From: Nostocoides sp. Soil756
GTDB taxonomy: Bacteria > Actinomycetota > Actinomycetes > Actinomycetales > Dermatophilaceae
Assembly: GCF_001428065.1 (NCBI RefSeq)
Contig: NZ_LMSE01000004.1
Coordinates: forward strand, 1 to 64,000
Reading direction: 5' to 3'
DNA: 64,000 nt
Shown here: positions 1-6,882 of the stretch, piece after piece
Layout: each line of letters starts with the position of its first letter
How positions within the stretch are numbered: position 1 is the stretch's first letter
Position numbers and translations under genes: made by a program
The notes under the pieces: generated by a model
What the model saw: only the letters and a program-made list of their open reading frames with translations
What the model was told of the DNA's origin: nothing
Databases searched by the model: none

Positions 1-129
1 CCCCGCTCAGCCCGCGCCCCGGCGAGTCGTGCTCACCCCACACTCAGGTCGGAAGAGCCGGGAATCTACAAGGTTCGACATGGAGATCGCTCCGGGTATC
101 TAGACATAGCTGGTAGTGCGCTGTTCGGT

Positions 130-372
130 GTGGGCAAGGGACTTCGATACGCCGGTAAGCTGTGGAAAGCGAGGAATATTTCCAGGTACCCTAAGGGCGT
201 AAGAAACGGCAAGGCGGCCTTCCACAAGCGAATGCGCGGCCGCGTGGCTCGCCAACACCGCGGCTATGAGCGTCGGTACGTCCATAGAGTTGACCGCGTG
301 GATCGGGCGTACGGATACTTCTCAGTGGGTGTCCACGCTTACGGAGAGTGGAGATCGTGGCGAAATCGGTGA
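130..372 (+). CDS. possible small basic protein, unrecognised
   Basis: An 80-residue reading frame starting at GTG and very rich in Arg, Lys and Tyr. I recognise no domain. No convincing ribosome binding site precedes it, and its 3' end runs into the start of the next gene. It lies in the AT-richer end of an apparent mobile region, so it could be an element-borne protein or chance. Confidence is low. Confidence 0.25.
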   Translation: MGKGLRYAGKLWKARNISRYPKGVRNGKAAFHKRMRGRVARQHRGYERRYVHRVDRVDRAYGYFSVGVHAYGEWRSWRNR

Positions 373-800
373 TCGTCATCGTTGATCGCGTTATTCTTCG
401 TGGGGTCGACCGAGTTGTACGCCTCGCCAAGAAGGGTGAGCCATCATTTGAGGTGCAGTATAGGGACCTATTAACCGCGGCGTATCCCAGCCACGAGATA
501 GAGCGGCTTGAGGCCTACTCCAAGGCACTGATGGGTCTGTACCTATTCCTTCTGTCGATTCTCGGCCTGGGGGTGGCGGTTCTTGGAGTTGAGGGATTGA
601 CCGGGCAGATCGCAGACGTCGGGGCGGCTGGAGTTGCGGGACTTCTTGTGTACTTAGTACTGGGCCATTCTCTAATGCGTGTGGACGTCTCAGGCGATCT
701 CGTCAGGTGTGTGCGTCTTGGACTTCCTTTGCTGGTTGAGAGTGTGTTGATAGTTGGACTCTCATTGATGGTTCTCATATTCCTCGCGACCCTCCGCTGA
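357..800 (+). CDS. hypothetical membrane protein
   Basis: Encodes about 147 residues. A basic N-terminal segment is followed by three hydrophobic stretches, at roughly residues 52-76, 83-102 and 120-146, so an inner-membrane protein is likely; the last segment reaches almost to the C-terminus. I chose the GTG at 357 because GGAGAG lies about 8 nt upstream; an in-frame GTG at 348 is the alternative. I recognise no family. Base composition and codon use are clearly less GC-rich than the rest of the window, consistent with acquired DNA. Confidence 0.5.
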   Translation: MAKSVIVIVDRVILRGVDRVVRLAKKGEPSFEVQYRDLLTAAYPSHEIERLEAYSKALMGLYLFLLSILGLGVAVLGVEGLTGQIADVGAAGVAGLLVYLVLGHSLMRVDVSGDLVRCVRLGLPLLVESVLIVGLSLMVLIFLATLR

Positions 801-862
801 CCCAGCCTTGGCTGTTACACCTGCGAGAGTGACATGCTCGGTCTTCTTCGCATCTGCTTGGC

Positions 863-908
863 GGCTCATCCCAATCGGGGGTGTAGGCGTGGCCTGAATC
901 CGCCGGTC
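863..908. repeat. relic of an ISL3-type insertion sequence end
   Basis: About 46 bp nearly matching the left end of the ISL3 element that starts at 1000: both begin GGCTCATCCCAATCG, continue through GGTGTAG, and share CTGAA and CCGCCGGT further in. Similarity then stops. It looks like the stump of an older, related insertion. Confidence 0.6.
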
Positions 909-999
909 TAGAGAGAGGACTGCTGCACCGATAGGTGACAGGTTGGGTTAGGCAGCCTGAGCCCTGATCCAGGGACGCAATTTCGATTGTGATTGAACC

Positions 1000-1024
1000 G
1001 GGCTCATCCCAATCGAGGGTGTAG
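1000..1024 (+). repeat. left terminal inverted repeat of the ISL3 element
   Basis: Begins GGGCTCATCCC and ends GGTGTAG. It pairs with 2401-2425 at 23 of 25 positions. The transposase stop codon lies inside it. Confidence 0.8.
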
Positions 1025-2314
1025 TCGGGGTCTGAAACCGCCGGTTTCCAGCAGGGATCTGGCGATGTAGTTGGTCAGGTTGCGGAAGCCGAGGGCGGAG
1101 CCGCGTAGGTGCTCCAGTCGCCCGTTGAGCGCTTCGGTCGGGCCGTTGCTGGTGCCGGGCCGGTCGAAGTAGGCCAGGACATCACTGGCTCGCTGGGCGG
1201 GGGTCCGGCCGAGGCGGTGCAGCTCGACCAGGACAGTGGGGACGCCCTGGCGTAGGCAGTCGATCAGCGCGGTCATCGCCGCGCGGGCTTGGCCACGGTC
1301 GGGGTTGCGGTAGGCGGCGATCATCCGCTGGTAGATGCCCCAGGTGGCTTCGACCTCGACGTGCTCGGCGTTGGCGAACAGGACCATCAGCCGTTCGCGT
1401 TGGCGGTCGGTCAGGAGGTCATCGCCGGTGTGCAGGGTCCGCCTGGCCCGGTACAGCGGGTCGCCCGCCAGGCCGCGGTGACCGTGCAGCTCTTGCTGGA
1501 CCCGGCGCCGGCACCGGTCCAGGGCGTCCCCGGCCAAGCGCACCACATGGAAGGGGTCCATCACCGCGACCGCGTCGGGCAGCTCTTCGGCGGCGGCGGT
1601 CTTGAACCCGGTGAACCCGTCCATCGCCACCACCTGCACCGCGTCACGCCAGGCCTGCTCACGCTCGGCGAGCCAGGTCTTGAACGCCGCCTTGCAGCGG
1701 CCCGGAACCATGTCCAGCAGCCGGGCCGGGCCGGTGCCGTCACGGATCGGGGTGAGGTCGATGATGACGGTGACGTACTTGTCTCCGTGGCGGGTGTGGC
1801 GCCACACGTGCTCATCGACCCCGAGCACGTGTACCCCCTTGAGCCGGCTCGAGTCCTCGATCAGGACCCGGCGCCCCTCGGCGAGGACCGCGTCGTTGGC
1901 GGTGTCCCACGCGACCGCGAGCCCCTCAGCGACCCGGGCCACCGTCAGGTGCGCGACCACCAAGCCCTCCAGCGCCCACCGCAGGCCGGCCCGGGAGATC
2001 TTCGCCCTCGGCGGTGCCGCAGTGGTGGTGTCCTGACGCCACACCCGCCCGCACCCGGTACACCGGTACCGACGCACCGTGACCAGCAACGTCGTCGGGC
2101 GCCACCCGAACGGCTCGTGCGCCAGCCGACGCAGCACGGTATCCCGCGCCGCGCCCTGCTCCCCACAGCGATGGCACCAGTCATCCGCCTCGAGCACCCG
2201 ACAGGCCAGCACGGCACGGTCAGGCTCGAGCCGCTGCCCGGTCACCTCCAAGCCCAGTTCGTCCAGGCGGCAGAACTTGCTCAGGTCAGGGGTTGCGAAG
2301 GTAGCGTCAGACAC
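1004..2314 (-). CDS. ISL3-family transposase
   Basis: A 436-residue DDE transposase that moves the surrounding element. The N-terminus has zinc-finger-like Cys pairs (CHRCGEQG near residue 47 and CTGCGRVW near 85), typical of the ISL3 N-terminal DNA-binding region. Candidate catalytic residues are Asp in LGVDEHVWR, Asp in VAMDGFTG and Glu in SNGPTEALNGRL near the C-terminus. The reading frame is complete, so the element may still be active. It fills most of the DNA between the terminal inverted repeats. Confidence 0.92.
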   Translation of the reverse strand: MSDATFATPDLSKFCRLDELGLEVTGQRLEPDRAVLACRVLEADDWCHRCGEQGAARDTVLRRLAHEPFGWRPTTLLVTVRRYRCTGCGRVWRQDTTTAAPPRAKISRAGLRWALEGLVVAHLTVARVAEGLAVAWDTANDAVLAEGRRVLIEDSSRLKGVHVLGVDEHVWRHTRHGDKYVTVIIDLTPIRDGTGPARLLDMVPGRCKAAFKTWLAEREQAWRDAVQVVAMDGFTGFKTAAAEELPDAVAVMDPFHVVRLAGDALDRCRRRVQQELHGHRGLAGDPLYRARRTLHTGDDLLTDRQRERLMVLFANAEHVEVEATWGIYQRMIAAYRNPDRGQARAAMTALIDCLRQGVPTVLVELHRLGRTPAQRASDVLAYFDRPGTSNGPTEALNGRLEHLRGSALGFRNLTNYIARSLLETGGFRPRLHPRLG

Positions 2315-2400
2315 GTCGAGGTCTTTCGGATGGGCAGCGTGAGAACTCCCATCATCGGAAGACCTCGACCCCTACCCGGCCACCGACGCGCCCGCCGCCC

Positions 2401-2425
2401 CTACACCCTCATTTGGGATGAGCCC
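2401..2425 (-). repeat. right terminal inverted repeat of the ISL3 element
   Basis: Reads CTACACCCTC...GGGATGAGCCC on the plus strand, the reverse complement of the left end with two mismatches. Confidence 0.8.
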
Positions 2426-2448
2426 CTTGAGGCCCGCGCTCTCTTTCG

Positions 2449-2606
2449 CTATGTCCGCAGGCCCTCCCGGCGCCACAGCCGCTCGACCCGCTTGACGTTC
2501 ACCTCCCACCCATCAGCGACCAGCAGCGCGTGGACCCGCCGATGCCCGTACCGCGGGTGCCGCAGCGAGAGACCGGTCATCTCCTGGACCAGTCGGCCCT
2601 TGCTCC
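2449..2606 (-). pseudogene. fragment of IS3-family transposase OrfB
   Basis: About 50 residues match the N-terminal portion of IS3-type OrfB, with the hallmark HPRYGHRRVHALL followed by VKRVERLWRREGL. A stop follows directly, and the integrase core with its DDE residues is missing. The fragment is cut on one side by the ISL3 insertion region and on the other by unrelated sequence near 2606. It is an inactive remnant. Confidence 0.65.
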
Positions 2607-2707
2607 TCTTCATAGTGCCCTTCGTCGGCATACCCCTCCTCATCGTGACCCTGATCGTGCACAGGCGTATGCCAGGAGCGATCACCGGCCGCAACGCTGC
2701 CGGCTGA
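2596..2707 (+). pseudogene. possible C-terminal fragment of a membrane protein
   Basis: This plus-strand frame reads a strongly hydrophobic segment (LLLFIVPFVGIPLLIVTLIV) followed by a short basic tail and a stop. No start codon or upstream domain accompanies it. It may be the stranded end of a membrane protein cut by IS activity, or chance. Confidence 0.2.
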
Positions 2708-2743
2708 GGTCCGGTCATGCCGCGAGGGGTGAGCTTTCGCGTC

Positions 2744-2782
2744 TGGACACGCGAGGTTCATTCTGGTCATACTTGTGACCAT
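2744..2782 (+). promoter_or_regulatory. promoter and inverted-repeat operator of the toxin-antitoxin pair
   Basis: TGGACA (2744-2749) and CATACT (2768-2773) with an 18-bp spacer make a plausible sigma70-type promoter. The -10 ends 7 nt before the ATG at 2781, so the transcript would be leaderless. TGGTCA (2764-2769) and TGACCA (2776-2781) form an inverted repeat spanning the -10 and start codon, where an autoregulating antitoxin would be expected to bind. Confidence 0.5.
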
Positions 2783-3062
2783 GACGAGCATTCCGTTGGT
2801 CGACGTCAAGGCACACCTCTCCGAGGTCGTGAGCCGAGTGAGCAAGCACCACGAACGGGTCACCGTGACCGTGCACGGGCAGCCCTCGGCCGTCCTGCTC
2901 TCTCCGGATGACCTGGCCATGCTCGAAGAGACGATCGCCGTTCTGGGGGATGCAGACCTGATGACCCAGCTAGCCGCCGCCGAGGCCGACCTGGCCGCCG
3001 GCCGGGTCGAGACCCAGGAAGATCTCGAGGCGGCGATGCGCTCACGCCGGACCTCGGCGTGA
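2781..3062 (+). CDS. Phd/YefM-family antitoxin
   Basis: Antitoxin of about 93 residues. The N-terminal half has the Phd/YefM fold signature: IPLVDVKAHLSEVV, then a strand-rich HERVTVTVHGQPSAVLLSPDD segment, the DNA-binding dimerisation domain. The charged C-terminal tail would wrap the toxin. The start is ATG 2781 or GTG 2775; the -10 spacing favours 2781. It overlaps the toxin gene by 4 bp (GTGA), the usual antitoxin-first arrangement for coupled synthesis. The pair lies just inside the putative end of a mobile element, where it could stabilise the element. Confidence 0.88.
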   Translation: MTSIPLVDVKAHLSEVVSRVSKHHERVTVTVHGQPSAVLLSPDDLAMLEETIAVLGDADLMTQLAAAEADLAAGRVETQEDLEAAMRSRRTSA

Positions 3063-3334
3063 AAGATCCGCTCTACCAGCTGCTCATCGTCTCCTCGGCT
3101 CGCCGGCACCTCACCGAGGATCTGCCCGAGGCGGTCGCCACCGCCGCGTTCGAGTTCATCACCGGCCCGTTGCTCGAGAACCCACACCGTGTCGGGAAGC
3201 AGCTCCGCCTACCTCTGGCGGACCGGCACAGCGCTCGACGCGGCACCTACCGCGTCCTGTACCGCATCGACGATCAGGCCCGGATGGTGACCGTGCTGGC
3301 GATCGGTCACAGGGGGGAGATCTACCGTGGCTGA
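3059..3334 (+). CDS. RelE/ParE-superfamily toxin
   Basis: Encodes 91 residues from a GTG start overlapping the antitoxin stop. The C-terminal half, with GTYRVLYRIDD followed by VTVLAIGHRGEIYR, is typical of RelE-like ribosome-dependent mRNA interferases: an Arg-rich strand, then a short strand with His and Tyr. Length fits the family at about 90 residues. It presumably acts in the cytoplasm and is neutralised by the upstream Phd-like protein. ParE-like gyrase inhibition cannot be excluded from sequence alone. Confidence 0.85.
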   Translation: MKDPLYQLLIVSSARRHLTEDLPEAVATAAFEFITGPLLENPHRVGKQLRLPLADRHSARRGTYRVLYRIDDQARMVTVLAIGHRGEIYRG

Positions 3335-3387
3335 TGAACCGCGGCGGTCGGACGATGTCGCACGACGCAGGTAGCCAGGTGAGGCCC

Positions 3388-3427
3388 TGTAAACAGGGGG
3401 TTGGGGGTTCGAGTCCCCCCGCCAGCT
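3388..3427 (+). other. 3' half of a tRNA-Thr gene: attachment-site scar
   Basis: From the anticodon onward this reads as a tRNA: TGT anticodon, AA, 3' anticodon stem ACAGG, 5-nt variable loop GGGTT, T-arm GGGGG-TTCGAGT-CCCCC, acceptor strand CGCCAGC and discriminator T at 3427. No 5' half exists: the expected GCTGGCG acceptor strand and D-arm are absent from the preceding 70 bp. The frame of the anticodon loop gives NGT, threonine. Such a copy is what integration into a tRNA gene leaves at the far end of an element; the intact tRNA would lie outside the window. Confidence 0.7.
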
Positions 3428-3460
3428 CTCGCGCGTGGGACGGGAGGGCGGCCGTTCGGT

Positions 3461-3521
3461 GACGCAGAAGTTCGGCCGCCACGCAGCAACTGCCGCGTGC
3501 GACCTGAACTTCTGCGTGCGG
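3461..3521. repeat. 56-bp palindromic intergenic repeat, copy 1
   Basis: The core at 3462-3517 has 12-bp perfect outer arms (ACGCAGAAGTTC and GAACTTCTGCGT) and an inner CACGC/GCGTG pair. A second copy of identical length lies at 30879-30934 with 44 of 56 positions matching. It sits between the tRNA scar and the 3' end of the yeiH-like gene, for which it could also act as a terminator. Confidence 0.6.
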
Positions 3522-3562
3522 CCGAGGCCTGCACCCGCCGCTCGGGTCGCGTAGCGGTGGTG

Positions 3563-4630
3563 TCAGACGCCGGTGAGCCGGACGCCGGCGTACGCGACGC
3601 TCGCGACGAGGATCCAGGACAGGAGGCCGAGCACCAGCGCGCGGCCGCCCGTGCGGCGCAGCATGCGGAGGTGGATGCCGGTACCCAGCCCCACCAGGGC
3701 GGCGGCGAGCAGCACCTCCTGGGCGGTCTTGGCGGCGTGCAGGGCCGGCTCGGGCAGCAGCCCGCTGCTCGACACGGCCACCGCGGCCAGGAAGCCGGCG
3801 ACGAACAGGGGGACCAGCGGCGGCCGGCGGCCCGTCGGCGCCGCGGGGCTGCGACGCCGCAGGACGATGGCGGCTCCCGCCACCACGGGCGCCAGGAGCA
3901 GGACACGACTCAGCTTGACCACGACGGCGGTGGTCAGCGCCCCCGGGACCCGGTCGGCGGTCGCGACGGTCTGGCCCACGTCGTGCACGCTCGCGCCGAC
4001 CCAGCTGCCGAAGGCGGCCGGGTCGAGGCCGAGCGGCTGGCGCAGCAGGGGGAGCAGCACGATGGCCAGGCTCCCGCAGAGGGTGACGAGCGCGACGGCG
4101 ACCGCGGTGTCGTCCTCGTCCCCACCCGCGACCTCCCCCATCGCCGCGACCGCGGACGCGCCGCAGATGGAGAAGCCGGTCGCGACGAGCAGCGCCCGAG
4201 CGGGGGACACTCCCAGCGCGCGCCCGAGCAGCTGCGTCCCCGCGAGCGTGATGGTGACGGTGGCGACCACGACGAGGGCACCGCGCGGCCCCAGGTCGAT
4301 CAGCTGCCCGAGCCCCAGCTGCAGGCCGAGCAGCACCACCGCCAGACGGAGGAGGCGATGCGAAGCGACGTGTGTGCCCTCGTGCAGGACGGGGCGGTGC
4401 AGGCCCAGGTTGACCGCGACCGCGCCGATGACGACCGCTGCGGTGGAGGGGTTGACCGACGGGAGCAGGGCGTGCACCCCGTACGCGACCCCGGTGGCGG
4501 CCGCCACGGCCACCAGGCCGGGGACCGCGCTGCCGCGCCCGCGACGGGGAGCCGGCGGGCAGGACGGACGGCAGCGGCTGCCCGCGCGGAGTGGGGGCGC
4601 AGGGGCTGGAGTCTCGGGCTGTTCCATCAT
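3563..4630 (-). CDS. YeiH/UPF0324-family transporter (putative sulfate exporter family)
   Basis: An inner-membrane protein of about 355 residues with around ten hydrophobic segments. Family hallmarks are SVNPSTAAVVIGAVAVNLG near the N-terminus, VATGFSICGASAVAAMGEV in the middle and WVGASVHDVGQTVATA further on, matching YeiH/UPF0324 proteins. Transport of sulfate or related anions is only a family-level label. I prefer the ATG at 4630 (MMEQPE), because the 21 residues from the upstream ATG at 4693 look non-homologous and would leave almost no promoter space. It is divergent from a LysR regulator, the same pairing as yeiH-yeiE in enterobacteria. Confidence 0.85.
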   Translation of the reverse strand: MMEQPETPAPAPPLRAGSRCRPSCPPAPRRGRGSAVPGLVAVAAATGVAYGVHALLPSVNPSTAAVVIGAVAVNLGLHRPVLHEGTHVASHRLLRLAVVLLGLQLGLGQLIDLGPRGALVVVATVTITLAGTQLLGRALGVSPARALLVATGFSICGASAVAAMGEVAGGDEDDTAVAVALVTLCGSLAIVLLPLLRQPLGLDPAAFGSWVGASVHDVGQTVATADRVPGALTTAVVVKLSRVLLLAPVVAGAAIVLRRRSPAAPTGRRPPLVPLFVAGFLAAVAVSSSGLLPEPALHAAKTAQEVLLAAALVGLGTGIHLRMLRRTGGRALVLGLLSWILVASVAYAGVRLTGV

Positions 4631-4727
4631 CGGTGTCTCGATCCTGGGCCCGGACGGCCGCTGCGGGTAGATGGCTCGGATCGATGGGGTCATCCACGGG
4701 ATCTATGACCGGCACTAGGTTGGACCG
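4631..4727. promoter_or_regulatory. divergent promoter region between yeiH-like and lysR genes
   Basis: This 97-bp gap would hold both promoters and the LysR binding site. TAGAT (4668-4672) and ATCTA (4701-4705) form a spaced inverted pair. I could not fix the -35 and -10 elements with confidence. Confidence 0.35.
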
Positions 4728-5633
4728 ATGGCTCCGGACCGGGTCCCCGACCTCGACACCCTCTCGCTGCTGCTGGAGATCGCTGCCAGCGGCAGCCTGA
4801 GCAGGGCGGGGGCGGCCCGCGGCTTGAGCCAGCCCGCGGTCAGCGCTCGCGTGCGGGGGCTCGAGCGGCTGGTCGGCTTCGCGGTCATCACGCGTTCGGC
4901 CCGTGGCTCGACGCTCACCCCCGAGGGCGCGCTGTTGGCTGAATGGGCGCGCGAGGTGCTCGCGGCGGCCGAGGTGCTGGGGGCGGGCATCGCGTCGTTG
5001 CGGAGCGACCGCGTCGCCCGGCTGCGCGTGGCCGCGAGCCTCACCGTGGCAGAGCATCTCCTGCCGGGTTGGCTCGTCGTGCTGGCCGCCACCCACCCGC
5101 ACACGGCCGTCAGCCTGACCGCCGGCAACAGCGACACCACGGCCTCGGCGGTCCTGGCCGGCGAGGCCGACCTCGGCTTCGTCGAGGGGCCCGACGTGCC
5201 GGTCGGCCTCTCGGCCCAGGTCGTGGCGACCGACCGGCTGGTGGCGGTGGTCGCGCCCGCCCACCCGTGGGCCCATCGTCTCCGCCCGGTGGAGGCCGAG
5301 GAGCTCGCCGGGACACGGCTGGTGCACCGCGAGCCGGGCTCCGGGACGCGAACCGCCCTGCAACGGGCGCTCGCGCCGTTCGGCACCCTCGCTCCGCCGC
5401 TGCTCGAGCTGTCGACCAGCAGCGGCGTCCGGTCCGCGGTCATGGCGGGGGCCGGGCCGGCGGTGCTGTCGGACCTGGCGGTGCGCGACGACGTGGCAGC
5501 CGGCCGTCTGGTGCAGGTGCCCGTGCGAGGCGTGGACCTGCGCCGCTCGCTACGAGTCGTCTGGCTCGCGGCCCAGCGACCGGTCGGTGCCGCTGAGGAC
5601 CTGCTGCGCCTCGCGGTGCCCCGACCCCGGTGA
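4728..5633 (+). CDS. LysR-family regulator divergent from the YeiH-type transporter
   Basis: A 301-residue LysR regulator. The N-terminal winged helix-turn-helix (residues about 8-65) reads LLEIAASGSLSRAGAARGLS then QPAVSARVRGLERLVG. The rest is the periplasmic-binding-protein-like effector domain, including LVHREPGSGTRTALQRAL, the loop expected to line the ligand site. It starts at ATG 4728, close to its divergent target. By analogy with YeiE it probably controls the adjacent transporter and itself; the inducer is unknown. Confidence 0.9.
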   Translation: MAPDRVPDLDTLSLLLEIAASGSLSRAGAARGLSQPAVSARVRGLERLVGFAVITRSARGSTLTPEGALLAEWAREVLAAAEVLGAGIASLRSDRVARLRVAASLTVAEHLLPGWLVVLAATHPHTAVSLTAGNSDTTASAVLAGEADLGFVEGPDVPVGLSAQVVATDRLVAVVAPAHPWAHRLRPVEAEELAGTRLVHREPGSGTRTALQRALAPFGTLAPPLLELSTSSGVRSAVMAGAGPAVLSDLAVRDDVAAGRLVQVPVRGVDLRRSLRVVWLAAQRPVGAAEDLLRLAVPRPR

Positions 5634-5755
5634 GCGCCGGGTCTGCTCTGTAGCCCGCCGCATGGTGGGTACGTCGGCTTCGTGGGTATCTGGGGCGGCG
5701 ACCACCGTTGCACCGCCACCGCAGGACTCGAACGCTTCGTGGACGAGGCTGACCG

Positions 5756-6580
5756 CTAAGGACGGCTGGTGCCGGTCACCCAGTCGTAGCGGACGTCCTC
5801 GTCGACGACGACCCCGTTCCAGCGGCTGCCGACGCCGGCACCGCCGTCGACGTGGCAGAGCGACCCGGTCACGTAGTCGGCGCCGTCCGAACAGAGCCAC
5901 AGGACAAGGTGCCCGACCTCCGCCGGTTGGCCCGGTCGAGCGAGCGGAAGGGCGGGGACGCGGGCAGCGAGGGAGGAGGCCATGGACGGCGGCAGGGGCT
6001 TGGGCTGCGTGTCGATGAGGCCCGGGCTGACGCAGTTGACGAGGATGTCGTGCGGCGCGAGCTCGATGGCAGCCACCCGGCTGAAACTCTCGGTCGCAGC
6101 GCGACTGCTCGCGTACGCGGCGGCGCCCGCCGACCCCCGGTTGGACACGCCGGAGGAGAAGTTGACGATCCGGCCGCCCTCACCCTGCTCGATGAGCAAG
6201 CGGGCAGCGGCTCGTGTCATGAGGAACGTGCCACGGCAGTTGACCGCGAAGACCGTATCCCACACGTCGGGCCGCTCGTCGAGCAGGCTCGCGTGCGGCG
6301 CGACGGCGGCGTTGTTGATGCAGAAGTCGAGCCGCCCGTAGCTCGTGCGCGCCGTCTCGACGACCATTGCCGTGTCCTCCTCCGACCGGATGTCGGCGGC
6401 GACCGCGGTGACGACGTTCCCGTGCGGTCGGCACGTCTCGGCCAGCCCCGCCTCGTCACGGTCGGTCGCGACGACCTGGGCACCCGCAGCCACCAGCTGG
6501 GCGACGAGCTCGCGTCCCACGCCCCGCGCGGCACCGGTGACGACGGCGACCCGCCCGGTGAAGTCGTACGACACATTCAT
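5756..6580 (-). CDS. SDR-family oxidoreductase with an altered active-site lysine
   Basis: A 274-residue short-chain dehydrogenase/reductase. The Rossmann cofactor motif TGAARGVG is at about residues 16-23, NNAA is near 92, the catalytic Ser lies in VNFSSG, and Tyr in AAYASSRAATES. The conserved YxxxK lysine is Arg here: the Tyr codon is at 6113-6115 and the Arg codon at 6101-6103. Activity may therefore be altered. AGGAG precedes the ATG. The gene diverges from the aminotransferase gene across a 302-bp region with a TGTCGACA palindrome, so it may belong to the neighbouring catabolic regulon. Confidence 0.88.
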   Translation of the reverse strand: MNVSYDFTGRVAVVTGAARGVGRELVAQLVAAGAQVVATDRDEAGLAETCRPHGNVVTAVAADIRSEEDTAMVVETARTSYGRLDFCINNAAVAPHASLLDERPDVWDTVFAVNCRGTFLMTRAAARLLIEQGEGGRIVNFSSGVSNRGSAGAAAYASSRAATESFSRVAAIELAPHDILVNCVSPGLIDTQPKPLPPSMASSLAARVPALPLARPGQPAEVGHLVLWLCSDGADYVTGSLCHVDGGAGVGSRWNGVVVDEDVRYDWVTGTSRP

Positions 6581-6882
6581 GAGCGCTCCTGGTGTGAGGG
6601 ATGACCGCGACGACGCGCCTCACGGACGCGTCCGGCGGTGACGTCGCGAACGCTAGGTCGACTGTCGACATTCGTCAAGAGTGCCGTCGCGACCTCACGA
6701 CGATGCCGGGGGAGGAGCGATGTGTCCGGAGCCCGAAGCGATAGTCCTGCTACAAGGTGAGCGCCAGAAGGTGTTGCTTGTCGCGCTGCCGGCGCGTCGC
6801 CATACTGAGCCATCCACGGCTACTCCGCCACTGCCGCAGCCGATTTGGCTCACTCTGACTTTCGTCCGATCGGAGATCTCGC
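6581..6882. promoter_or_regulatory. divergent regulatory region with TGTCGACA palindrome
   Basis: A 302-bp gap between the SDR and aminotransferase genes, with no gene I can support. It holds the palindrome TGTCGACA at 6663-6670, also found at 8739-8746 upstream of the transporter operon. GGAG about 9 nt before the ATG at 6883 is the aminotransferase ribosome binding site. Confidence 0.4.

Larger units (their letters stand above)
1000..2425. mobile_element. ISL3-family insertion sequence
   Basis: A 1.43-kb element with one transposase gene on the minus strand and imperfect terminal inverted repeats at 1000-1024 and 2401-2425 (23 of 25 positions match). I could not find a clean 8-bp target duplication: the flanks TTGAACCG and CTTGAGGC share only a short core. 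Its right end abuts an IS3 transposase fragment, so it sits within or beside older IS debris. Confidence 0.85.

Noticed and set aside
992-2433. An 8-bp target-site duplication around the ISL3 element
   Set aside because: The flanks share only TTGA-like bases, not a full duplication, so I do not claim one.
3350-3427. A complete tRNA gene ending at 3427
   Set aside because: The 5' acceptor strand, D-arm and 5' anticodon stem cannot be found upstream; only the 3' half is present.
3159-5363. A 734-residue minus-strand reading frame across the toxin, the tRNA scar, the transporter and the LysR gene
   Set aside because: Composition is Arg/Pro/Gly-rich without domains, and it is antisense to well-supported genes; long open shadows are expected at this GC content.
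5634-5755. A possible small gene between the LysR and SDR genes
   Set aside because: Short frames there lack start signals, codon bias and motifs.
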